A stretch of 64,000 nucleotides of DNA from Antedon mediterranea (lineage: Eukaryota > Echinodermata > Crinoidea > Comatulida > Antedonidae). A program made the translations under genes and the position numbers. This document shows, piece after piece, positions 12,132 to 24,900 of this stretch (the first letter of the stretch is position 1; each line of letters opens with the position of its first letter). The DNA is taken from contig NC_092671.1 in the NCBI RefSeq assembly GCF_964355755.1, positions 7,451,001 to 7,515,000 on the forward strand, read 5' to 3'. A model generated the notes under the pieces. It worked only from the letters and a program-made list of their open reading frames with translations, made no database searches and was not told the DNA's origin.

Positions 12132-12174
12132 AATAAATTCAAACAACTTATGTTTTTCTTTGTATTTGTTTTAT
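12132..12174. terminator. Tail-to-tail poly(A) zone of ZNF830 and MOCOS
   Basis: AATAAA on the plus strand (12132-12137) followed by T-rich sequence fits the 3' end of ZNF830. AATAAA on the minus strand (12169-12174) fits MOCOS. This predicts 3' UTRs of about 600 nt and about 800 nt that meet or slightly overlap. Other AT-rich hexamers nearby could be used instead. Confidence 0.45.
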
Positions 12175-12973
12175 TGCAATCTACAGCTTTATGCAATATA
12201 TATATAAATACCCATTATACTGATATATATATTTTTTTTATACCCTGATTTTTTTCTAGTTCTATTAACATAAATATATAAAACCACTATAATATAAAGA
12301 TATATAATATTTTATACATTGTATTTAAATTGTATTATTACAAAAATTATCTTGGCCATTTTACTAATGTAAAAATATACATAAACCCTTAATATTAGTA
12401 CTGATGCTTTTCATACTGTATATACAGATTAAAAAATGTACATACAATTATTAGGCTAAAAGTAATGATACACTGTAAGAATATCCATATTTATACATTC
12501 TGTTTATGTAAGATTCATATATATATATATATAAAATGTTATTTCTCCATGATATAATACAAAATTGCTTAATTTATAATTTGTTATACTGGAAGATTTG
12601 TTTAAATATCCTTGGAAAATAATTTATGTACAGTATTGATTTTATAAGTTCAACATTAGCTTAAATTATTACATAATAAAATTACCCTTGCAGCACCAGT
12701 ACCAACATTTACCTTATATACACGTTGGTACAAGAAACATAGAACAAATTGCAACATCGTTTTGGATTAGCACTCTTTTGTCCTTGATTAACTATCGTTG
12801 AGGTTGAGATCCAAATAATAGGGCTGGAATAACTGGGGCCCATCAGGCACAAATGAAGACAGATGAGAACTGCCAAGTACATATAATTGGCCTCATGTTG
12901 ATAAATGAATAATATAAATTGTACTCTCTAGTACAAATGAAGCCATGCCATGTTTTCAGCCTGTAAAAAGTTC

Positions 12974-15900
12974 TTAACTCGATTCATCTATCTCATTGTG
13001 TACAACTCTAACTGAATCAGATGTACTTAGTTTACCATTCAACTCTTGGCTTGCTAGATGAAGATACACTCCAAAAGACATCTATATTGTAAAAAATAAT
13101 CAAACAAGAATTTCTGAGTACATTGTCAAGTGGAAATATACTGTATACATTTACATAAAAATTTAGAGGGCGTCTGGCGCAGTGTGTTGGACGTTGGACC
13201 ACTGATCGTGAGATTGTGGTTCGAATCCAACTCTCGCTGCGTTGCTTGTATCCTTAGGCAAGATACTTTACTTATGTTTTCCTCTCTCCACCCAGGTGTA
13301 TAAATGGGTACCCAGTTAGATCCAGACACAACTTTGCGCTAATTACTAGCTGCGTTATGGGAGTATGTTACCATACGTGTTTGATCAACAAAAATTACTG
13401 GGGCAATAATGTGAAGCGCTAAGATGCATTGTGCAATAAGCGCTATATAAAAACGAATATTATATTATTTTTTTATAAAGCATATTAAAAGTTAATACTA
13501 CAATATACACCGTTATTTATTTAGTACTACAAACAGAAACCGAGAATTAAATTCAACCCCACATGCTCACAATACAATACGTTAATTTTGTATACAAATT
13601 TGGATTGGAGTATATGTGGTATAACTTACCCTTTTGCCTCTGAGCTTTGATAGTATTTGCAGTGGTTCTTTACCTCTAGCACCTGTCTCCTGATCAACAC
13701 AAACCATTTGGCATCTTGTGCATGGACCAACAACCTACATACCATCAAATGAAAATATATTATATTTATTATCCAATTTATTACTTGCAAATGTAAAAAA
13801 AAAAAGAGAATGCATGAATTCAAGCTCAATAAATAAATAAAAAGTTTGATTCAATATTTTACACAGAGGCATCTTTATGTTGTGCAATCTTGGTTGTGTC
13901 ACTAGACAAGATTCCTCATCCTTCAAATGGGATGTTAAAGTCATTTGTCCCATTTAGATAAATGCACAAAAGAATTGAAATAAAGAATTTGATACATTAT
14001 TTGAAAAGTAAATTGTCTCCTAGTATGTTGATTGTGGTAGATGGTGCACAGTGGCTGCCATGTGTCAGATCTACTGATTTTTCCTGTTAAACTACCATAT
14101 GTTAAATTTTATATATATTCAGTGTTTAATGAAATATTTTATAATAAGTATGCCATATAAATAACCCTTCAAATTGTGTAATGTGTTAGATATATTTTAA
14201 TATTCATTTATATTATGTACCCCCCCCCCCCACCCAATATTTTAATTTTTTACTCGCGTTAAATTTTAAGTCATTAATGTAAACTTCCTTCCAATTATCT
14301 TCTTGAAACGCTTCTTGACTTGCGAAAACGAAGTTGGCACGAAATCGACCAATCAGATTGTTCAAATCCATCTGACAATCAATATCATCTTTCTTAACTC
14401 CAATAATGTGGTCTCTTAAAATATAAAACAAATTTTAAAGTGTAAAAGATAAAATTATGTCCAACAAATATAAAATAAAAACTATTAAATATATGAATAC
14501 ATCATTAATTTTTTATTTATTTAAATTGTGGATTGAAAGAAATGATAGAATTTTTATCATCATTTTATCAACAATATGTCATCAATGTCATGAATACAAA
14601 ATATTAGCATTTCTTATACATTAGGGTAAGTGTTATATTTCAGTATTTAAAATCAGTGGAATACTGTCTGCATTTTATGTTTGAATACTTACTACATTTG
14701 TCCCAAGGAAATAGAAAATAATTACCCTTAAGAACCAAATATGAGCAAATAAAACAATTAAAACGATGGATGGGTGGATAATGCAATGTCGGCCAACTAA
14801 CATGAAGGAATTAGAAGGTGAGTGTTCCCCTGTCATCGGATAATGATTGAGGATAGGGTGATAGGTAAATGTAAGCTAGTTTGCACGCTCTTATTAATTT
14901 GGTGTTTAAATAATTTCTCAAAAGGTTTGTTGGGGTGGGGGGGGGGGGAAATTGCTCCCTTTTTCTTCTGCTGCGCCCCTGCATTAAATACATCATTATT
15001 GTTTAGAATTTCTTCATTGGACTTGATAATGACTCGATGATGTAGTAGAAACATCGTTCTTTAAAAGCTTTATTTTTCTATTAGTTATTGTTATAATCAT
15101 AATAATACCTTTGTTGTATGCATTCAAGAAGATGATCCAAACTTGCTTTATTGAGTAATAAAAATTGGGATTCATTCGCAAAAGACACTTCTACAGCTTC
15201 ACCTAGATGGAATAATAATGTATAGAAAACCATAACTGTACAATTGTGGTAACATGATACAGCCAAGCAATAAGATAATGAAATACAAAACCTAATTAAC
15301 ACCAGACAGATATTATCATTTTTATTGCTGAATATATATTCTTCCACCTGTTCATTTGTTTGAGAAAACCATGGAAACATTAAGACTGTAATGTTCTAGA
15401 TGACAAATTTCGTTTTTGTAAAAGCACAAGTTAACGGAGTACTTACTCGAACGTTTCGATCTCTATCAGAGATCCTTCTCAACTGACTGCGGAGTGTTAA
15501 TGCAGCTTGGTCATTCTTGACGTCATCTGTTGATGACGTTGTACGCCTCCGGTTGTAGGTTGGAGGTTGTGCGGGGCTCGGCCAGGTGATGTGTCTATCA
15601 AATCATTGTACAAATGCGAGAGGCGTACAACGTCATCAACAGATGACGTCAAGAATGACCAAGCTGCATTAACAGTCAGTTGAGAAGGATCTCTGATAGA
15701 GATCGAAACGTTCGAGTAAGTACTCCGTTAACTTGTGCTTTTACAAAAACGAAATTTGTCATCTATACAAAATCGAAGCTAAATGAAATTCTTTCAAGAT
15801 GTAATGTTCTAATTGTATTGTATTTGATATGAAACAGAGGCTGTATAACTTCCAAACACCTGGGACACCTTTTATGATCACAGACTGTGAAACAGACACC

Positions 15901-18900
15901 ACTCAATATCATTAATGAGACAGGTGTGCATGCTAAAATACCTAGAATTATACTTACGTGGGCAAATAGCTCATCAAATATATGTAGATTTAAGCTATAC
16001 CTACAAAAACGGAGTAATTTTGATGCTAAATGTTCTATTTCGATAAATGCTAAACCCACTACATTACGCAGCTCATAAAACTCACCAGTAAAACTAGAAT
16101 TTCTTTTGTGTTAAGGAGTCTTACTTTATACCCATACCAGTACAGTAAAATTGTGAAAATTGTGATAATGATTGAGGTCTAATCAAATAATTGAGGTCAA
16201 ATCAAACTATAATTCATAGGGTTATAGTTAAAAACTGTAAATACTGTACCGTTCAATTTTGTAAGGCGTTTGTACTGGTTGTTCTTCTTGATTAGTCGAC
16301 AGCGTTGGCCTAGTACATCGGTCAGCCAGTCAGAAACTTCTTGACCACAATCAATTCCTTGAACCCTATTACAAAAAAGGTAGTTTTGAAATCAAATCAA
16401 ATCATCACTTTTACTTTCATCTTTAGTTCTGTCCCCCAAGCAGATAATTTCTTGAATTAATCAAAATGGTATTGGGTTAATGATCTACTAGTGTTCCTGT
16501 CATCCATTCATAGAAGCACTGGTGAAGAAGGTCTATCTGGTGGCGACGAAAAAATGGACCCGAGACATTACTATACTTCGGCTTTAGATGTAGTTAGAAG
16601 ATTGATTATGGTGAATGCAGACCTTGGTTTTACGGACCCATCTCATATTTTTACATTTTTAACTCAAAGCTTAGTACAACATCTGGATGGCTCCAATGGC
16701 ACTACAAATTTAAAATTAATGATTATGGAAGAGAGATATTGTCCCTCTCATTATGTGTAATACAAACAAAAGTCTTTTTCTCATTTGGCACAACGATGCT
16801 ACCAGCTCTATTTGTCATTGGTAGACCACTCTCGTACCTGTGCATGCAAACTCGTGATTGACAAAGACTCTGTGATGATGATGGTACATCACACTCAAGT
16901 GGAACAGTCATTGGTGTTTTTCCTATTGTAAACAAAACAACAAAATAAGCATATGAAGATTAATAGCTAGTTAATCAGTGGCGTAACGCAAAGGCCTCAG
17001 GCCCGTGGTTTAGGAACCCTAAGTGGCCCTCTAACGCTGGAGGCCTCGGACGTTTTCGGTATATTTTAATGCCTGTTTTCACCCTGGTCACTGCTCAGGG
17101 GCCCCCTAGGTTTAGCTATTAAGGGCTCATAGCAATTACGCCACTGTAGTTATGTAAATTATTAAAGGAAAAAGTATAAATTGGGCATACTGTATATACA
17201 CTATGAAATCTATAGAGAACCACAAAAAGACAAAGAGAAAAAGAGATGAAAACAAAAGACTAGTATGCTTAAATATTTAGTCAGTGGCATCTTAAATAGA
17301 TGACAGTATTTATCAAAGTCTCTTATATAGATATATATTTTAATTGTTCGCTGTAATAACTTGAATTTCTCTTTTATTATTAGATAGGCATTCATATTTA
17401 CTTGAACTTTCATTTCGTTATTGCTTTTTGAAAGATTTGTCTTTCTTTTCTGTTAATTTTGTTTTTAATTTATAGATAAGACAATCTTTTTAAATAAATG
17501 AAATCTTAATCTGAAGTAAAGTTTAATCAAAACAAATAAAGTTGAACCTTTTAAACTTTTGACATTTAAATTTCTTATTTTTATGTGACAATAATTTGTA
17601 TATAATGGACTTACAGTGCAGAGATAAATCATTGTCAAGTAGATGTCAGAAAATGTATAGTCAAGCTGTCTATACATTTTCATTATCACCTGCCTCTTCT
17701 TTATATTAAAAAAAACCTAAAACCTTACCCTATTTTATTTCATGAATAATAACCAAAAATTGGATAAATTTGACAAATTATAAATACTGTAAATCTATGT
17801 GTACTTGATTTGTTTCTGTAAATAGTACAATTACAATTATATGGTTGTATTTATTTTATTTAAGTCTTTAGACACATGGCCAAGGATTAACAATAGTAAA
17901 TTAATCACTCTCCTTATAAGATAGGTAGTTTGTGAACCAGTTCACCAATGTAACCCCCTACTTATCATCTCGAATGATGAACTAAGTTCTTTAAAGTGCA
18001 CATGGGCAAACTGTGTACACTGATGGATCTATGGTTTATAGTCCTTATCCGAGAAGACTTGTTCCACCTCCAGTAGTGAGCAAGTCGTCCTCAAACCTGA
18101 TATTGTTGGCTCTATAGGTGCATGTTAAACGGCGTTCCTACCTTAACCGCTCAGCCATTTGACTCGATCAAAGTGCTCGGCCATTTGATTATTTATATTT
18201 TCTTCTACAAGCTTTGATTTCTTGGTTTTGGAATTTTTATTTATAATATACTGTTATATTTTATTACTATTATTATGCAAATGAATAAAGTTATCATCCA
18301 AATGGAGCATCAAAAGTGGGATGTCTTTTGAGATTGGTAGTGTTGTTGTTTTTACTTTTTTTTAGTTATATTAAAATCTTGTAATGTGGTTGTAGAGGCA
18401 GGTACATAAATCAAGAACAAAGGAATCATTTGTCTTATCAGTCTTAAATCACTGATAAAGACACTCCATATTGTTTTGCAAGTGATTTTAAGACAGTAAT
18501 GCAAGTCTTGTTTTTTTGCTACCCTGGTTGAGCATGGAAAACACAATAAACAAATAATATTGTAAAAAACAATTAAGCTTCTAACCTTTGGCATTTAAAA
18601 TAAGAGTATTTTCCTTAAGGTTAATGTTTGGTTTAATACAGCACAGGTTTGTTGTTCTTTTCTGTGTCAATGCAACTCCGTTTTCATTGACTATCATCCA
18701 TTCTCTATCAAATAAAAACCCTCTACTACCAATATTCCATTCTTTAACCTAATAAAAAAAATAAAAAATAAAGGAATCATATATAGAATATCCATTTTAT
18801 ATTGTAAAATCAAATCAATATAAATCTAAACTGCTCTATCTACATTATCAAACTTCATGTGACAAAAAAATGTGATGTGCACATATATGGACATGATGGT

Positions 18901-21900
18901 GTCATATCACTAACATATTTGGGCACATCCACATTTTTTTGTCATAGTGTAGACAGAGCTTTAAATTAGTAGATTAAAAAAAAATTACCTCCATTGCACC
19001 ACATGATTTTACTGGGTATAGAAACATTTTGTACAGGAACAGGTTGGTTCTAGTTTCAACTGGTTCAGCATACTGCCGCAATCTAGTTTCACATGGTTCA
19101 GGGTTTGTAGACATGAAACATTCTCTAATGAACTGGAGAAATCGTTTTGCATCTTTCCAACTGGACATGTAGCCAAATGATATCCGTACGGATCCAGTAG
19201 GTTGACCATCGATCAGGTCTTTGTCATCTCCACATTTATGTCCAGCCTAAAAAAGTTTAAATTATTGGAAATAATGTCAAATTGGAAAGAATCTGAAGAC
19301 ATAGAAAAGTTGTAGTAGTTAAAATCATGTCTTTAATAAGACATGAAATAAATAGTTTATGGAATACAAAACACCAGAATCTCCAGCTGAGCTTAAATTG
19401 AAAACTATGATTATAAAATCAATCTATGAATCCTGTCTATGCATTACCTCAAAATTCTTCTTTACTTTATCAGAAGTCAGGCCTAGAAATTTCTGACAAG
19501 CTCCTGTGTTACAGAAACACCCTGTTCTTAGTTGAATACTGTATAAGTTGGCAAGTTTATCGACCTATAAAAAGAATGAAGCCAATCTATGATAAGACAT
19601 TTCAGTAGAGTGCGTCCTTTGGGACACCTCTATTAAGGGGTATTTATATTTTTCTTATTCCTCAATAATCCCTATTAAGGGTCCTGAAAATTTCCATATA
19701 GTAGAATCCCTTATTTGGTAAAACTATTCAGGGGACACTTTAATATGAAACATTAATATAATAATATATGTTTTAACACTGATGCCAACCCCTATTAAGG
19801 GGACGATTTGGTCCCAAGGTGTTTCCTTAATAGATGTTCTACTGTAATGGTCTAACTAATGTTCTTACTTCTGAATAACCAACATAATCTCCATTATCTT
19901 TAATTATGTTAAAGTTCACAATAGCACCTTGAATATTGATGTCCTCAAAGTTATTTTCATGATAAAGCTTAGCTACAGGCTTGCTGTTGCTATGACAATA
20001 CGATGCTAGTTCATGATGGACATATTTGGCAAGAGCAAATGTATGGTGCGAAATCTGATGCATTCCCCCTGGCAAACGAAATTAAAAGAAATTTATGAGC
20101 CATCAATCATTAATTCACAATTTTAAAACATAGTTTTCTCACAAAAAGAAATTACACGTCATTTCCTATGGTGCTACAAAAGAAATCAATATTGAAACCA
20201 AGCATCAAAATCTAATTAATATTTTAATAAATAATCATTGGATGTTTGACATTAAAATCTTACATGAAATGCATCTGTCATTACAGCATCTGAATTTAGA
20301 TTCATTTTAAAGATTATTCATTCCTTTATTATTATAATCAAATCCTAGTATTGTTGATCTGCTTGATACTTAAATCTTTTTGATGTCACCACAAGTGCCA
20401 TGCCATAAATTGTTGAGTTGCTTTTGGGAAGATTAAATTGGCATGTTGGTGTCTTTATTATTAATCCTTGAAAAAAGTTTATAATACTACAGAACATCTG
20501 CAGCGGATATTGAAGACTCCAAATATTACAGTTCAATATTATAGTACACATTTGATGACATACAGGGATATAGCCTTATGGATGGTCATAATAAATGTGT
20601 TGAAACAATTTTGAGGCTGCTGGTGGTGAAAAGACAAAGCTTAGAGGAGATTTAAATTGTAGAATATTACAGAACTATCATTCATTTTCTACACGTATGC
20701 AGGTGACACAAAACAAGTTTATACTTGTAAATAATATAAATGTATGATTTGACTTAAGCTATAATGTCAACACTATCAAACTAGTTTGATGAAAAAAAGT
20801 GTTGTGCTCAAATATGGTAGTGATATTCCCAAAAACGGCAGTGATGATATTGTCATGTCCATATATGAACACATAAAGTTTGATAGTGTAGGCAATGACT
20901 CATGGTCACGTTTCTGCTTAGTAAGAACAATTAAGATAATTTTGAAATATCTAAACATTATTCTCTGCAGTTACTGCAGTAATTAAATTATTTTTTAAAG
21001 AGGCAGTCACTGCAATAAACAGTTGTGTATGATAACTCCCCCTCCTCCTCCACCTCAAGAGCTTGCTAAATATTTATTTTATATTTAATTTAATAATCAG
21101 GATAAAGGAACAAATTTTAGCTACTCATGCTGCAGTAACTGCAGTAGATTAATATTGACCATTTAGATTCATGTATTATATCATACCATTGTAAGTAAAT
21201 ATTTCACTACATGAACTTCGCCTCTTTGAAAATAAAATAGCACAATATTTCATCTCTATGATTTATCATTCAGACAGATGAGATAGCGCTCTCTGCAACT
21301 GGTCCAAGATTAAAATGTAGACATTTGTCTCCATTCCTAAACTCAGTTTTCTGAATAAATATTGTGTGGATTTAATTATCAATTAAATGAAGAGTACATA
21401 GTCGATGTTCTTATAGGTGCAATCATAGTAATAATGATGAGGTTTATAAGATTTTAGGAGGTGAATAGACTGGCGGCAATACATTTAAAATGTACAAATC
21501 CAGAGACGACAGTTCATGAAATCGATGAAATATCCATTAATTAGTACATACCTGCCAAACCCTGTAAAGTATCAAAGCCGTGACGCAAAGCGATGATGTC
21601 TAAAAATGGAAGAGTTCCGTCTTCAAACCTACAGTATATGTATAAATAATAATTTATCCATTAAATATTATTAGCACAAGCACAATATACTCTGTGGGCT
21701 TACAAAAGTGATAGCATGGCACATACATACAGTAATAATTGTATTAATATCACGTATTAAATCTTTCATAGCATAATGAAATAGGTACCATGAGACTGTG
21801 ATGACCTACAATTGAATGAAGGAATAAGATACAAAATGACTAATAATAAATTTGCTCTATCTATTTTAAAGCTTGTATTGCTATATCCACTTATGTATTC

Positions 21901-24900
21901 CTGAATAAAACAAGTTTCTCATGAGGTATAATTATGTATCTACAAAAAATGTAATTTTTTTTGAGTGGAAACCCAAACTTTTTGGTCCTGGATTTGTCCC
22001 TTCAGACCACCCATTAGCATATATTATATCCACTCATGCAATTGTAATTAATGAATAATTCATTTATATACATAATGAAAATTATCAGACTAGAAAAATT
22101 AAAATAAATAATTTTCTAACCATTCATGGATGTTAACCTTTGGCACATGAAAATGTTCAGTGCTTGAATACGCTTGAACGGTTCCTCCTCCGAAGAATGT
22201 TTTACGCAGGAAAGAAGCAGACTCATTACTAATAATCAAAGCCCCAATACCCGTTGGAAAACCAAACATCTTGTAAAATGACATGGGAACAAAATCAGCA
22301 TTGCACAAACTGAGGTCAAGTTTAGATGTCATAACGTAAGATGCTGCATCTAACAGAACACACCACCTTCCGCACCGACCAACAAAACACGAAATTTCGT
22401 TCCTTTTCAAATTGTTCGCCCAGTTTAATGGAAACTTTCTTCCTGAAAAATTAGATTGTGCGGGATAGGCAAACAAACAGTTTGGTAACTCGGTTTCGTC
22501 ATGTTCAGAAACCTGTGGAAGATTTTCTATCGAGTTTAAAACAGCGCGTTCTGAGATACAATTAAAGTCTGCACCGTGTTTCAATGCGTATTCACGCATT
22601 CCGACAACAGATGTATGGGAGTCTTCAAGATAGTATAAAATGCCTTTATTCGAATTGAGTCCATCGTTTTCATATCTTCTATTTTCATTGATAAGTCTGT
22701 TCCACTGAAATGTTTCTGCAACTAATTTAATAGCACCTGTACTGTTAGCAGTAAAGATGACACTGTGGTACTCCGAAGATGTTCCAAAATGATTTAAGAT
22801 TCTGTATTAAAAAAAAATTATTAATACTAAAACATTGGGTTCAAATTCTGTCTGATGCAATATTTTTTTTTCTCATAACAAAAACACCACTTTAAAAACT
22901 TGCTGATTACCATGTGATTAGAGACAGTGATTAAATTTATTATTCTTTTTTTTTGCAAATTAAAACTTAATTGATAGAAATAATTTGATTTACCTCTCAC
23001 GCACATTTTCAACAACTTCTGAGGTCAGTTGACTTGATTGGCTTCTACTATGTGGGTTACCATAGATGTGATTGCTGATATCTTGCATGTAACTATCAAG
23101 CTGTCTTCTTGCATATAACGTGGCAGCAGCATGGTCCAAATATACAACATCTAATAGTGGACACAAATTTGAGAAAAATAAACTGTAGCTTGGGTAATTA
23201 ACAAGGTACTAAAACTTTGGTAGATGCACTTATTTAGCTCACATAATGGAACTGTAGCTTGGGTAGTGGCACTGTACAATAAGTGGGTGGCGGCACTGTA
23301 CAATAAGTGGGTGGCGGTACTGTACAATAAGTGGGTGGCGGCACTGTACAATAAGTGGGTGGCGGCACTGTACAATAAGTGGGTGGCGGCACTGCACAAT
23401 AAGTGGGTGGCGGCACTGCACAATAAGTGGGTGGCGGCACTGTACAATAAGTGGGTGGCGGCACTGTACAATAAGTGGGTGGCGGCACTGTACAATAAGT
23501 GGGTGGCGGCACTGTACAGAAGCTGGGCGGTGACACTATATTTTGTTTAGTATACTACTATGGCATAACGAATATGAGCAATTAATCGCTAAACCGAATG
23601 TAGGGGTGCAAGAGCATGTGCTTTGATGAAACTAACCAGTGTTAGAGGGTCTCTTGGGTGTTATAAACCAAGGTCCCCAGTGTTACGCCACTGCTTCAGT
23701 GGCATGTAACTGTATCTTGGAGAGAGAGATTGTACTAGATCTTGGGAAATGGCACTGTGTTTTGTTCAGTGTGCAATGTGACTGAAGCTTAGATAGAGAT
23801 TGCACTAAATTTTGGGGACTGGCACTGTACAGTAGCTGGATAGTGGCACTGTATTTTGTTCAGTGCAGTAGATAGAGATTGCACTAAATCTTGGGGAGTG
23901 GCACTGTACCTGGCCTTGGGTGGCATGTATATTTAAGACTTTTATTTTTTTAATTCACTTACTTAACTACACAGTGCAACAACCTATGCAAATAATATTA
24001 CTGATACCCTCTTAAATGTTATCATCTCTTTCAGCAATATGGTAGCACAATATGTTTGGTACTTACATTTTATAACTACCCTTATATCATAAACATCAAA
24101 GGTTATATTCACTGAAAAGTAGGAGATTTGTGGATTATCTCCTTTGATTTTTTTTTTTTTGTAGGCTAGATCATACAGTAGTTCTAATGGATGAATTTTA
24201 CATTATTATCGTACTTTTGCAATCAGCAACAGTTAACATTCAAACATGGTAACCTATTTTGATACTTACAACATTCTACCAAGAGGCCACACTATTCATT
24301 TCACTAATAATCAGGGAGCATAAAATAATTTATTCTTTTTATACCTCCCTGACTTAATACTGTTTGTGTTAAACTGTTGGTCATCATTATTATGATAATA
24401 TTATGAATACATATTATTATAATTTTTCCAAATGCTTCGATTAAGGGTTTGTTTTTGTATGAAACATGGTGGTTTACTGCAAATGACTATTCATAAAAAT
24501 AGCACCAGATATAAAAATTGCACTAGTTGTATTGAGTATATGTTGGATACATGTCACATAGGAACTGATAATGTAAGTATAATAAATAATTTGAATCTAC
24601 AGTGAAGAGAGTTCTATTTTTTACAGGAGATACATTTGAATCAGTAACTTCATAAAGAATACTTTTAAATCATGAAAGTGAATCTCTGAATATACTTTGT
24701 ATAACTAGTTTCTCACAAATCATAAATGCGACCTTTTACAAAATAATACATCTTACATTAATGTTGGCAAATTGCGAATATTTGCTGGAATGACATATCC
24801 ATTAATGAGTAGATGTACCGTCAAAGTAATGCGAGCACTGCTATTTAAACTTGTACCATCATGATTGGTGTGCAAACATAATCACGCTATTTGATAGTTG

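Noticed and set aside
16491-16760. Plus-strand 89-codon frame
   Set aside because: Overlaps MOCOS introns 8-9 and the antisense region; MOCOS exons on the other strand explain the local coding signal.
23151-23550. Long open frames of 60-114 codons on both strands
   Set aside because: They are produced by the 24-bp tandem repeat, whose unit is a multiple of three; no start context, splice signals or gene neighbours support them.
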